This document shows positions 7,411 to 16,196 of a stretch of 64,000 nucleotides of DNA, in pieces. The translations under genes and the position numbers were made by a program. Source of the stretch: Silvimonas terrae (GTDB lineage: Bacteria; Pseudomonadota; Gammaproteobacteria; Burkholderiales; Chitinibacteraceae); NCBI RefSeq assembly GCF_014202765.1, contig NZ_JACHHN010000002.1, forward strand, positions 606,138-670,137. Reading direction: 5' to 3'. The stretch's first letter is position 1. Each line of letters starts with the position of its first letter. The notes beneath the pieces were generated by a model. That model was not told the origin of the DNA and did not search any database. It worked only from the letters and a program-made list of their open reading frames with translations.

Positions 7411-7469
7411 GTGTCAATAGTTGTTGACACGCTAACATCAATAATCGTTTACATCAACGATCGTTTACA
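7411..7469. promoter_or_regulatory. Divergent control region between rep and the repressor
   Basis: GTGTCAA (7411-7417) and TTGACAC (7424-7430) form a perfect inverted repeat that places a TTGACA-like -35 box on both strands. Next to it, TCGTTTACA occurs twice at 7445-7453 and 7461-7469 with a 16-base period. These are good candidates for repressor operators controlling rep and the repressor itself, as in CTX-type phages. Confidence 0.6.
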
Positions 7470-7480
7470 CGGAGAGAAGC

Positions 7481-7972
7481 ATGAACACGCTGGACGAAAT
7501 TCTGGACGAGGCCGTCAAAATGCTCGGGAAGGAAAGCGACCGGCAACTGGCAATCCACATGGGCGTTACGCCTCAGTCTGTAAGCCAGTGGCGGAAGAAA
7601 ATCAGCGCGCCTGATATGTATGCGTTAATGCAGTTGCAGCAAATCTTGCAACGAGATGCCCGAGAATTGTCCGCAATCATTGAGGCAGAACGAGCTAAAA
7701 CTGAGGAAAAACGCGGGTTCTGGGAAGGTATTAAACGCGATTTCTCTAAAAACACCCTTCCGGTTGCCCTGGTTGTGGCGACGACGCTAGCCCTCTCCGG
7801 CTTGGGTGAAAAGTCATACGCAAATGATATGGCTTACAGGGAGGCTCAAAAGGCCAATGTATATTATGTAAAGCAATACACCAGACAAGCAGTAAGCAAT
7901 CACAGCCTCCGCAACATCCCCTTTACTGCCGTACGGGCGGCCAGCCCGGCTTATCCCGGCCCGACGACATGA
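7481..7972 (+). CDS. Phage repressor, DUF3693 / RstR-like HTH protein
   Basis: A 163-residue frame. Residues 1-50 hold a helix-turn-helix (DRQLAIHMGVTPQSVSQWRKK). The rest of the first 90 residues fits the DUF3693 family found next to filamentous phage rep genes. A hydrophobic segment (LPVALVVATTLALSGLG) follows. Residues from about 126 (NVYYVK) are encoded by the dif-like core at 7858-7874, so the last roughly 35 residues come from flanking DNA beyond the phage end. GGAGAG provides a good ribosome site. Probably keeps the prophage silent. Confidence 0.75.
   Translation: MNTLDEILDEAVKMLGKESDRQLAIHMGVTPQSVSQWRKKISAPDMYALMQLQQILQRDARELSAIIEAERAKTEEKRGFWEGIKRDFSKNTLPVALVVATTLALSGLGEKSYANDMAYREAQKANVYYVKQYTRQAVSNHSLRNIPFTAVRAASPAYPGPTT
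7847..7874 (+). other. Right dif-like attachment site of the prophage
   Basis: The spacer TGTATA (7858-7863) is identical to the left dif and the XerD arm TTATGTAAAGC matches it at 9 of 11 positions. The XerC arm, CAAAAGGCCAA, is poor. A good XerD half with a weak XerC half is common for the phage-derived side of XerCD-integrated elements. With 77-104 it delimits an element of about 7.8 kb. Confidence 0.65.
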
Positions 7973-8014
7973 CGCGAACCACGGCCGGATGCATGCAGCA
8001 ACTCCGGTTTGCAG

Positions 8015-8515
8015 TTAAACGGCAGCCAGGACTGGCTCGGCACTGCCAAGCACACGCAATTTGATGACATCAAGATTGATTACTTCCCGTGCATGGAATC
8101 GAACTAGTTTGATGCCTGCGTCTTCAAAAACCGCCTCCACAAAAACGTCTCTGGCTTGCCGGTCTTTCCGCGCATGGGTTGCGTCATCCAGTTCGATCAC
8201 GGCCACAATCTGGTGTTTTGCATCGCAGACCACAAAATCTGCGCTTTTCCGGTCAATCCTGCTCCGCCACTGCTGGCTTTTCTGTTTGTCAGTGACATCC
8301 ACAATCCGGCTGATTTGGACCTGGGCAAAGATGTGGTGCTCTGGCAGCGCAGCTCTAAGCTTTTCAAAGAACACCACCTCTCCAGCGCTGCATAGTGTTG
8401 CCTTCTTTTTGTAGGGATATGGCCGGTCTTTCAGGCTGGTTTTGCCACCTTTCTTTTTGCTCAACACGGCCCCGGCAATGACCACCAGAACGATCAGAAC
8501 TATTAGTGCTTTCAT
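8015..8515 (-). CDS. DUF2726-containing membrane-anchored protein
   Basis: A 166-residue protein with an N-terminal anchor (ALIVLIVLVVIAGAVLSKKKGG) and a C-terminal domain of DUF2726 type. It contains the pattern SADFVVCDAKHQIVAVIELDDATH, which resembles the D...ExD core of a restriction-endonuclease-like fold, and ends with a VRFHAREV segment. The family is widespread and its activity is not well defined. It lies just outside the prophage end, among phage remnants, and could be cargo of an older element. Confidence 0.72.
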   Translation of the reverse strand: MKALIVLIVLVVIAGAVLSKKKGGKTSLKDRPYPYKKKATLCSAGEVVFFEKLRAALPEHHIFAQVQISRIVDVTDKQKSQQWRSRIDRKSADFVVCDAKHQIVAVIELDDATHARKDRQARDVFVEAVFEDAGIKLVRFHAREVINLDVIKLRVLGSAEPVLAAV

Positions 8516-8780
8516 GCTTGCGGTTCCTTGTTATTGGTGGCCGCAAGTTACCACGAGCACTGCCTTTCTTGTGCATTTGTAAGGTTTTCTGTTGATCTAA
8601 CGCCTGCGCATGTGCGGGTAGTAGTAACACCCGCACTTTGTCTCATGGGTGAGATTTTTACCCATTCCCACCCCCAACCGGTACGCTCCATCTCCCGGCA
8701 AAACTTACGTGCCGGCATCAGTTTTCACAGCTCAAGTAGTTTAAGCCACCCTTTGTCTAACAGACTGAAGTAAAAGGCAA

Positions 8781-8794
8781 TTATTTCAAGTTAC
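8781..8794 (+). repeat. Degenerate XerD-arm copy (remnant attachment site 2)
   Basis: TTATTTCAAGTTAC matches the left dif XerD arm plus flank, TTATGTTAAGTTAC at 94-107, at 12 of 14 positions. It precedes a DUF3653 remnant just as the intact dif precedes the intact DUF3653 gene. Confidence 0.45.
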
Positions 8795-8800
8795 ACCATA

Positions 8801-9009
8801 GTCATGATACTGCACGCAATGTTTTTGGTTTCAGCGATGGAAATTGCACTGATATACAAAGTTAGCCTGGAATAGATCATTACCGGATTGACCGGCAACT
8901 ATGCGAGAACTAATCCTCACACATTGAGGGGTTACAGCGCAGGCATGATTTCCACAAACGCCAGTGTGGGATTGAAAGCCGCTGGGGAATGATGCTTAAC
9001 TTAGACCGT
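8801..9009 (+). pseudogene. Decayed DUF3653 gene, copy 2
   Basis: Nucleotides from 8807 encode ILHAMFLVSAMEIAL then YKVSLE, matching residues 19-40 of the intact protein at 248-700. After an in-frame TAG and loss of the middle third, another frame resumes with DHYRIDRQLCEN, a stop, and SHIEGLQRRHDFHKRQCG then IESR, matching residues of about 107-142. The internal deletion, frame change and stops show that it is dead. Confidence 0.85.
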
Positions 9010-9071
9010 TTTTACAGATTCCGGAGAGCCTGATGGTTGGTTTTAGACTAAGTGTAAAAATGCACTCGGAT

Positions 9072-9506
9072 TCAAGCCATCGTTCTAGATAACCTTCGCG
9101 CGAGATGACGTCCAAATACCACAATCAGCACCCACACAAGAAAGAAGAAAATAAAGCCAACCACGACGAGGAAAAACAACTGTGTCCTATCGAGGCTCTT
9201 GTAGCGATCATCAAGAATTACAAATAGAACAGGGATCAGCGCATACACGGCAGGAATGGATAGAGAAAATGATAACTTCATCCGTCGAAAAGAAAACCAC
9301 CCCCAAAGCAAACTCAATATTGCAGTAAATAGTAAATTTACCCAGTCAGCCAACGCATGATCTCCTGCAGCACTCCAGATCGCAAGATGCAGTAGCGAGT
9401 TCAACACCTCCAAAACAACAAAAGCAAAGAACATCACTTTCGTTGAGATTTCCATTAATTTTCCGAGCGCCTTATTCACACGCCGTCCATTAAGAAGTGC
9501 GTTCAT
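9072..9506 (-). CDS. Hypothetical four-helix membrane protein
   Basis: A 144-residue protein with about four membrane segments (near residues 20-48, 55-75, 80-100 and 108-132) and basic ends. No recognised family. Base composition is clearly poorer in G+C than the chromosome on the right, which fits foreign origin. It sits between two DUF3653 remnants, so it may be a leftover or cargo gene of an older integrated element. Confidence 0.6.
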   Translation of the reverse strand: MNALLNGRRVNKALGKLMEISTKVMFFAFVVLEVLNSLLHLAIWSAAGDHALADWVNLLFTAILSLLWGWFSFRRMKLSFSLSIPAVYALIPVLFVILDDRYKSLDRTQLFFLVVVGFIFFFLVWVLIVVFGRHLARRLSRTMA

Positions 9507-9533
9507 TAATTATTGGCCTGAAAATAGATTCAA

Positions 9534-9547
9534 TTATATTAAGTTGC
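9534..9547 (+). repeat. Degenerate XerD-arm copy (remnant attachment site 3)
   Basis: TTATATTAAGTTGC matches TTATGTTAAGTTAC of the intact dif region at 12 of 14 positions and again lies upstream of a DUF3653 remnant. Confidence 0.42.
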
Positions 9548-9625
9548 AATGCTGCAATCTTGCACCTCAGTCGTCGCCCGAACTCCCGCCGCTGCCTGCT
9601 CTCCATTAGCACCCTCGACTGAGGA

Positions 9626-9757
9626 TTCCCCAATACTTTCAAATCAGACCTCTGCGGCCTCATACATGCAGTGCCTTCCGTTTCTATAACGGAAACCGCA
9701 CTGATCATTGAAGGGCTGCAATGTCGGCACGGCTTTTTCGATTCCTGTGCAGGTTAG
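9626..9757 (+). pseudogene. Decayed DUF3653 gene, copy 3
   Basis: One open frame reads FPNTFKSDLCGLIHAVPSVS, then ITETAL, matching residues 7-33 of the intact protein (FPHTDFKSNPNDLMHAMFSV...). It then jumps to IEGLQCRHGFFDSCAG and a TAG, matching the HIEGLQRRHDFYKRQCG region. The start and the middle are missing. Divergence is greater than in copy 2, so it is probably the oldest insertion. Nothing else is visible from here to 9994. Confidence 0.8.
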
Positions 9758-9994
9758 CTGATTCTAGCCGTAAGCCGTACGAATATATGGCGCAGGGCCG
9801 TCACGGTTCACGGCCAGGCGTTTGGCCGAGCGATGCCGCCGCAGACTCTTGCCTTGCCATCCGCATCTCGCGTCCAGGCCCGCTGCAACCAGCTTATATC
9901 GATTACAACAAATGAACGCGCCCTGGTTTTGCGTTTGCACCCTTTCCCGGCTAGTCTGTAAACACTAAAAAATCAGCCCGGTTCCCCGCCATCC

Positions 9995-12355
9995 ATGGGT
10001 AAAGCTTCCCGCCGTAAACAGCCGCTGCCGCAGGCCGCAGCTGAGTCCGTCAGCACACCTGTGTCCACCCCTGCCTCACCCGTCCGCCGCTGGTTGATCG
10101 CCGGGGCCTTGTTGCTGCTGGGGGCGCTGGTGGTGTTCTGGCTGTATCAGTTTCACCTGCTGGGTCGTAACGCGCCGGTCGGTTTGTCTGCGGTGCATGC
10201 CACGTTTGTCGATGAGCAGCGCTGTGCCTCCTGTCATTCCGCCGAGTTTGCGTCCTGGAAAAACGCGCATCACGCCAAAGCGATGGCACTGCCGACGGCA
10301 GACACGGTGGCGGGTAATTTTGAAAACGCCCGCTTTGACTACAACGGCATCACCAGCCGTTTCTACCGCAAAGGCAGTGAATATTGGGTGGATACCGATG
10401 GTGCGGGTGGCAAGGTGGGTAGTTATAAAGTGGCGTTCACCTTCGGGGTGGCGCCGCTGCAGCAATACCTGATTGCCATGCCGGGTGGGCGCTTGCAGGC
10501 ACTGGGCATTGCGTGGGATGTCCAGCGCAAAACCTGGTTTCATCTGCACCCCAAAGAACAAGTCACGGCGGCGGATGAGTTGCACTGGACCAAACCGGCG
10601 CAGAACGCCAATTTCATGTGCGCGGAATGCCATGTCACCAACATGAAGCGCAACTACAACCCGGCGGATGATACGTTCAAGTCAACCTGGCACGCGCTGG
10701 GCGTGGGTTGCCAGGCGTGTCACGGACCCGCATCCAGCCATGTAACGTGGGAGACGGGCGACAAGTCCCAGCCACTGGCCGGGTTCGGGTTTGAAACGCC
10801 ACTTAAAAACGCGCCTCAACAGACTGTGCTGGAAACCTGTGCGCGCTGTCATAGCCGGCGGGCGCCGCTGGGCGATGGCTTTGTACACGGGCAACGCCTG
10901 GCAGATGATTACTCACTCAGCCTGTTAACCGACGCCCTGTACGAGGTGGATGGTCATTTCAAGGAAGAAGACTTTGAATATGGTTCGTTCGCCCAAAGCA
11001 AGATGTTCATGAAGGGCGTGACCTGTGTGGATTGCCATAATCCACACACCGGCAAGACGCGCCTGCAGGGCAACGCCTTGTGCGTGCAATGCCACAACGC
11101 CACGGCGCCATTGCAGCGCACCGGACTGGATACCAGCACCTTGCAGCGCAAGGATTACGATACGCCCGCGCATACCCACCATCCGCAAGGCAGCGCGGGT
11201 TCGTCCTGCGTGGCCTGCCACATGCCGGGCAAGTTCTATATGGAAGTGGATTTCCGTCACGATCATGCGCTGAGCATTCCACGCCCGGATCTGGCACGGG
11301 AACTGGGCACGCCAGATGCCTGCACTACCTGCCACAAAGACAAAACGCCGGAATGGGCCGCCGCAAAACTGCAAACCTGGTTTGGCAAACAAACCCGGCC
11401 GGCCAGCTACGGCCAGATGATGCATAGCCTGCGCAATGGAGGCATCGGCGCGGCCGACGTACTCAATGTGCTGGTGCTTGATCCGTCGATTCCGCCCATT
11501 CGCCGTGCCACGGCACTGGAGGAAGCTGGCCGCTACCCCAGCGAGGCCATGGTGAAAACAGTCATCGTCGCCCTCAAGGATGCGGACCCCACCGTACGCA
11601 TTGCGGCAATTCACGCCTTGGGTGTCTTGCCCCCGGACACCCGCCGCCCGTTACTGGTCCCGCTGCTGGCCGATACCGTGCGTGGTGTGCGGATAGAAGC
11701 CGCCCGGGCGCTGGTTGATGCGCGGGATCAACTAGGCACGGACCGGCCGCGCTGGGACCAGGTCATTGCTGAATACCGCCAGGTACAAGCCAGCCTGGCA
11801 GAACGCCCCGAGTCCCACCTCAATCTGGCCGGACTGGATCGCGAGCTGGGCCAGCACGACGCGGCGCGGGCAGAGATCAACAAGACCCTAGCGCTTAATC
11901 CGGACTTTTTGCCGGCCATCACCATGAAGGCAGAATACCTCTCTGCCGCAGACGATACTGCGGGCGGCATCGACCTCTTGCGTGCCGCCATTGCGCGCCA
12001 CCCGGATGCGGGTCTGTTGTATCACGCGCTGGGGCTGGCGCAGATCCGGGCTGGTGATCGTCCCGGGGCGCTGCAATCATTGAAAATGGCATGGCAAAAA
12101 ATGCCAGCGGATGCCAGTTTTGGTTATGTATACGCGGTGGCGCAGCACGATACCGGTGATCCTGCCGGAGCCATCAAGACCCTCGACGCTGTCATCAAGG
12201 CCCATCCGGAAAGCCGGGATGCCGCAATGACGGCCGTGCGGTACCGTATTGAAGCCAATGATGCCGCCGGGGCACAGGCCATTGCGGCGCGCTGGCTCAA
12301 GATCAATCCGGGCGAGCCTTCGCTGGGCCGGGCACCTGCCAGCAATGGGGGTTAA
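9995..12355 (+). CDS. Membrane-anchored octahaem cytochrome c with HEAT and TPR repeats
   Basis: A 786-residue protein. An N-terminal anchor (WLIAGALLLLGALVVFWLY, about residues 33-52) puts the rest in the periplasm. Eight CXXCH haem sites are visible: CASCH, CAECH, CQACH, CARCH, CVDCH, CVQCH, CVACH and CTTCH. A HEAT-like region follows at about residues 500-590 and TPR repeats at 600-780. Multihaem cytochromes with TPR tails take part in periplasmic electron transfer with scaffolding of partners; the substrate cannot be read from sequence. The HAD gene follows after 97 bases. Confidence 0.88.
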   Translation: MGKASRRKQPLPQAAAESVSTPVSTPASPVRRWLIAGALLLLGALVVFWLYQFHLLGRNAPVGLSAVHATFVDEQRCASCHSAEFASWKNAHHAKAMALPTADTVAGNFENARFDYNGITSRFYRKGSEYWVDTDGAGGKVGSYKVAFTFGVAPLQQYLIAMPGGRLQALGIAWDVQRKTWFHLHPKEQVTAADELHWTKPAQNANFMCAECHVTNMKRNYNPADDTFKSTWHALGVGCQACHGPASSHVTWETGDKSQPLAGFGFETPLKNAPQQTVLETCARCHSRRAPLGDGFVHGQRLADDYSLSLLTDALYEVDGHFKEEDFEYGSFAQSKMFMKGVTCVDCHNPHTGKTRLQGNALCVQCHNATAPLQRTGLDTSTLQRKDYDTPAHTHHPQGSAGSSCVACHMPGKFYMEVDFRHDHALSIPRPDLARELGTPDACTTCHKDKTPEWAAAKLQTWFGKQTRPASYGQMMHSLRNGGIGAADVLNVLVLDPSIPPIRRATALEEAGRYPSEAMVKTVIVALKDADPTVRIAAIHALGVLPPDTRRPLLVPLLADTVRGVRIEAARALVDARDQLGTDRPRWDQVIAEYRQVQASLAERPESHLNLAGLDRELGQHDAARAEINKTLALNPDFLPAITMKAEYLSAADDTAGGIDLLRAAIARHPDAGLLYHALGLAQIRAGDRPGALQSLKMAWQKMPADASFGYVYAVAQHDTGDPAGAIKTLDAVIKAHPESRDAAMTAVRYRIEANDAAGAQAIAARWLKINPGEPSLGRAPASNGG

Positions 12356-12452
12356 GCCGCCGGAACACACGAAGTCAGAACATTGATGCTGGCACACGAG
12401 CCGGGTTAGCCGGCAACAGTTTTGTAATCGCAAATTGTGAGGATGTTCCGCG

Positions 12453-13430
12453 ATGCGTACTCAACTCATCTCCGCCTTTTTTGCCCTGCTGATCAGCGTC
12501 AGTGCCAACGCGGCTGAGCCGCTATCACTCTGGCAAGACAGCCCTGCCCGCACTGCGATCATCAAGTTTGTTACGGCCACCACCACAAGTGGCTCTCCGG
12601 ACTACCTGCCGCCAGCGCAGCGTGTTGCCGTGTTCGATAACGATGGCACGTTGTGGAGCGAGCAGCCCATGTATTTTCAGGGGTTCTTCCTGTTTGACCG
12701 CCTGCGCGAGCTGGCGCCCCAGCACCCTGAGTGGGCCACGCAGGAACCCTACGCTTCTGCCCTCAAGGGTGATTACAAGAAGGTGCTGGCCGGTGGTGAG
12801 AAATCGGTCACCACCCTGTTAATGGCTACGCACGCAGGCATGACGGCGGACGAGTTTTCTGCCATTGTTGATCGCTGGATTCACACCGCCAGCCACCCCA
12901 CGCTGAAGCACCATTACAACGAACTTGTCTACGCCCCCATGCTGGAAGTCATGACGTACTTGCGCGCCAATGGCTACAAGACGTTTATTGTGTCGGGCGG
13001 CGGCGTGGAATTCATGCGGGTGTTCGCGGAGGAGACTTATGGCGTGCCGCCAGAACAGGTGATCGGCAGCAGCATCAAGACCCGGTTTGAAATGCGTGAT
13101 GGCAAACCGGTGATTGAACGCTTGCCAGAGATCGACTTTATTGACGACGGTCCCGGCAAGCCGGTGGGCATTGCCCGGTACATTGGCCGCAAACCGGTCA
13201 TTGCCTTTGGTAATTCAGACGGTGACCTGCAAATGCTGCAATACACCACGGGCGGCAATGGTCCGCATCTGGGATTGATTGTGCATCACACCGATGCGGT
13301 GAGAGAGTTTATCTATGATCGGCAATCGCCGGTAGGCAAACTGGATAAGGCACTGGATGCCGCGCCAGCCAATGGCTGGATTCTCATCGATATGAAAACA
13401 GACTGGAAGAAAATTTACCCTTTCCAGTAA
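12453..13430 (+). CDS. Periplasmic HAD-family phosphatase
   Basis: A 325-residue protein with a signal peptide cleaved near SANA-AEP. Motif I is FDNDGTLW with nucleophile Asp62 and acid/base Asp64, motif II is FIVSGGG, and GNSDGDLQM provides the last acidic motif. It resembles phosphoserine-phosphatase-like secreted HAD enzymes, so it probably hydrolyses a small phosphate ester in the periplasm. It ends 13 bases before the next gene, with which it is probably co-transcribed. Confidence 0.82.
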   Translation: MRTQLISAFFALLISVSANAAEPLSLWQDSPARTAIIKFVTATTTSGSPDYLPPAQRVAVFDNDGTLWSEQPMYFQGFFLFDRLRELAPQHPEWATQEPYASALKGDYKKVLAGGEKSVTTLLMATHAGMTADEFSAIVDRWIHTASHPTLKHHYNELVYAPMLEVMTYLRANGYKTFIVSGGGVEFMRVFAEETYGVPPEQVIGSSIKTRFEMRDGKPVIERLPEIDFIDDGPGKPVGIARYIGRKPVIAFGNSDGDLQMLQYTTGGNGPHLGLIVHHTDAVREFIYDRQSPVGKLDKALDAAPANGWILIDMKTDWKKIYPFQ

Positions 13431-13443
13431 AACCAGAGCCTTC

Positions 13444-15984
13444 ATGAGCCACCGCCGCAAACCTGCGCCACCAGCCCCCTCGCCGTCTGCCACTGTCCGT
13501 GCCGCAGCGGCAACTGAAAAAACCAAACCAAAGCGCAGCGCCAGTGTGCCGTGGCGGCAGTCCGCGTTGCTGTTTGTATCCGGTGCTGCATCCCTGGTGT
13601 ATCAGGTCATCTGGGTCAAGCAGTTGGGGTTGATCGTCGGGGTGGATGTCTACGCCGTCACCACGGCCATCAGTGCGTTTTTTCTGGGGTTAGCCCTGGG
13701 AGGCTGGTGGCTGGGGCGCTGGGCAGACCGCGTAGCGCAGCCGCTACAGTTTTACGGCACTCTGGAAGTCGCCGTCGCCGTGAGTGGCCTGGCGGGGAGC
13801 TTGTTACTGGCCCATGCCGCACCCTGGTTTGCGATAGCCCAGGACCATATTGGTCTGCTGGCGTGGTTACCCTTGTTTTTGTTGATCGGACTGCCCGCGT
13901 TTTTTATGGGCGGCACCCTGCCCGCCTTGCTCCGTGATCGGGCCCCGGCGGACGGGCGGGTCGGCGGTACTGGCGGCGTATTGTATGCAGCCAATACCCT
14001 GGGGGCCATTGCCGGCGCGCTGATTGCCACATTCTGGCTGATTCCGTTACTTGGCCTGCAAGGCACCATCCTCGCCGCGGCAACACTGAATGTGGTGCTG
14101 GCGCTCGGCAGTTTCCTGCTATCTGGCGCACCACCTACCCGCGCACCTGCGATCATCGCGCCCGAGCTTGCGCCGGCACGTCGGGCCATTTTGCTGTACG
14201 CCGCGGCCGGGGGTATTGCGCTGGGTTACGAGGTGATCTGGACGCAAAGCGTGGTGCAGTTCATGAGCACGCGTACCTTTGCTTTTACCATGGTCTTGGT
14301 CACCTACCTGTTCGGCATCATGCTGGGCAGCGCACTCTATGCCCGTCATGCCGATCGCCTGCGCGATCCGTGGGGCGTATTTGGCGGGCTGATTGCCGCA
14401 GCCGGTGCGGTGGCGTTATTGCAGGTTGGCTTACTGGGGCCATGGTTACCTGCCACCCAAAGCAAACTGGCCAGCCTGGTGCTTGACGCAGGCGGCGGCA
14501 ACCTGCTGGCCTTGTGCCTGCGCTTTGCCCTGGCGGGAGGCTATATGGTGCTGCTACCCACTGTACTGCTGGGCGCGGCATTTCCTGTCGTGTTGCGGTT
14601 AGCCGCCAATCCGGCACAGGTGGGACGCGATACCGGCAAGGTGCTGGCCCTCAATACAGCGGGCGGCATTCTGGGCACGGCGCTGACCGGCTTTGTACTG
14701 ATCCCTTTGCTGGGGCTGGTTCATGCATTGTGGGTGCTGGCCCTGGCAGCTTGTGCGGTCGGCCTTGCTGCCGTCTGGCGCGGAGCCACACCGTTATCGC
14801 GCAAGGCCGTCTGGGCCATCACCCTGTTTGCCTTGATTCTGGGTTTTGTGGTGCCGGCAGACCGTTACGTGCGCCTGCTGGCGCGCACGCGCGGTGGCAC
14901 ATTGGTGCAGTGGGAAGAAACCGCCGCCGGTACCGTCGCCGTGCTGGAGCAAGGTCGGGGAGCGCAGCGTTTCCGGCGGTTATATATCCAGGGAGTATCC
15001 AATTCCGGCGACACCATGGCCTCGCTGCGCTATATGCGATTGCAGGCGCTGTTGCCGCTGATCATCCATCAGGGTGAACCCCGTTCTGCCATGGTGATTG
15101 CGCTGGGCACCGGAATTACGGCCGGGGCGCTGACTCAATATCCCGGTCTGACCCACCGCGTCACCGCTGAACTCCTGCCCGCCGTGGTCCGCGCCGTACC
15201 CGCATTCAATGGCAATTTTGATGTAGCCCATAATCCGGCCATGCAGATTCGGGTACATGACGGCCGGCAAGAACTACTGCGAAACCCGCAAAAATATGAC
15301 CTGATCACCCTGGAGCCGCCACCTCCGTCGGCAGCAGGCGTAGTCAATTTGTACTCGCAGGATTTTTACGAACTGGCGCGCAATCGCCTGCAACCTGGCG
15401 GCCTGTTTGCGCAGTGGCTACCGCTGGCAACCCAGAACGATGAAGACAGCCGCGCACTGGTGCGCAGTTTTTTGAATGCCTTCCCCTATGCCACCTTGTG
15501 GACGACCGAGCTGCATGAAATGCTGCTGGTCGGATCGGCCCAACCCATTGTGCTGAACGCTGCCAGCATCAACGCCCACTTTGCCGCGCCTGCGGTGCGC
15601 AAGGCACTGACAGAAGTGGGCATACCCTCGCCCGCTGCGCTGCTGGCCACCTGGATTACCGACCACGCCGGGCTGGAACGTTACGCGGCACAGGCATTGC
15701 CCGTCACCGATGACCACCCGCGCATTGAATACGCCGACTGGTTGCGTCCGGGCGAATTTGCACGTGTTTTGCCGCAATTACTCAACGTGCGCTCCCCCCT
15801 CCCTCTGATGGGTGCCGATGCAGACCTGCTTGCCCGGATAGAAACGCAGCAACAGGCCTTGATGGATTTTTACGCTGCCGGTTTGTACGCCTACGCGGGC
15901 GACAAAGAAAACTGGCAAATCACGCTGGAACGCGCGCTTCAGGCCGATCCAGACAATCTTTACTACCGTCATTTCACGCCGTAG
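13444..15984 (+). CDS. Large membrane protein with spermidine-synthase-like C-terminal domain
   Basis: An 846-residue fusion. Residues of about 30-475 carry many membrane helices arranged like an MFS-type fold (LFVSGAASLVYQVIWVKQLG is typical at its start). About 480-760 form a Rossmann-type aminopropyl- or methyltransferase-like domain (VIALGTGITAGAL and YDLITLEPPPPSAAGV). The family is usually annotated as fused MFS/spermidine synthase and its substrate is unknown. A true polyamine activity is not implied. Third gene of the unit with the cytochrome and HAD genes. Confidence 0.8.
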   Translation: MSHRRKPAPPAPSPSATVRAAAATEKTKPKRSASVPWRQSALLFVSGAASLVYQVIWVKQLGLIVGVDVYAVTTAISAFFLGLALGGWWLGRWADRVAQPLQFYGTLEVAVAVSGLAGSLLLAHAAPWFAIAQDHIGLLAWLPLFLLIGLPAFFMGGTLPALLRDRAPADGRVGGTGGVLYAANTLGAIAGALIATFWLIPLLGLQGTILAAATLNVVLALGSFLLSGAPPTRAPAIIAPELAPARRAILLYAAAGGIALGYEVIWTQSVVQFMSTRTFAFTMVLVTYLFGIMLGSALYARHADRLRDPWGVFGGLIAAAGAVALLQVGLLGPWLPATQSKLASLVLDAGGGNLLALCLRFALAGGYMVLLPTVLLGAAFPVVLRLAANPAQVGRDTGKVLALNTAGGILGTALTGFVLIPLLGLVHALWVLALAACAVGLAAVWRGATPLSRKAVWAITLFALILGFVVPADRYVRLLARTRGGTLVQWEETAAGTVAVLEQGRGAQRFRRLYIQGVSNSGDTMASLRYMRLQALLPLIIHQGEPRSAMVIALGTGITAGALTQYPGLTHRVTAELLPAVVRAVPAFNGNFDVAHNPAMQIRVHDGRQELLRNPQKYDLITLEPPPPSAAGVVNLYSQDFYELARNRLQPGGLFAQWLPLATQNDEDSRALVRSFLNAFPYATLWTTELHEMLLVGSAQPIVLNAASINAHFAAPAVRKALTEVGIPSPAALLATWITDHAGLERYAAQALPVTDDHPRIEYADWLRPGEFARVLPQLLNVRSPLPLMGADADLLARIETQQQALMDFYAAGLYAYAGDKENWQITLERALQADPDNLYYRHFTP

Positions 15985-16196
15985 CAGTCATGCAAAACCC
16001 AACTATTTCCTGCTGATGTACGACAAGAAAACGGTTACAAAAGAAGCAGAAATCTATATTCCCAATGCTATAAACAGTACATCCATCAGGAATCGGTAAC
16101 CTACCAGGGCTGCTATTTTTCTGCTGGCTGACAGGATTCTTTTTTGACTCTTGATAAATACTGTGAGGCCGCCTGCTCACTTAGCAGAGGGAAGAT

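Noticed and set aside
7395..7430. GTG start for rep 12 codons upstream
   Set aside because: The GTG lies inside the GTGTCAA/TTGACAC inverted repeat, likely an operator, and no ribosome site precedes it.
9721..9915. A 64-residue frame starting in the third DUF3653 remnant
   Set aside because: Its beginning is remnant sequence in another frame and the rest shows no family, composition or ribosome site that supports a gene.
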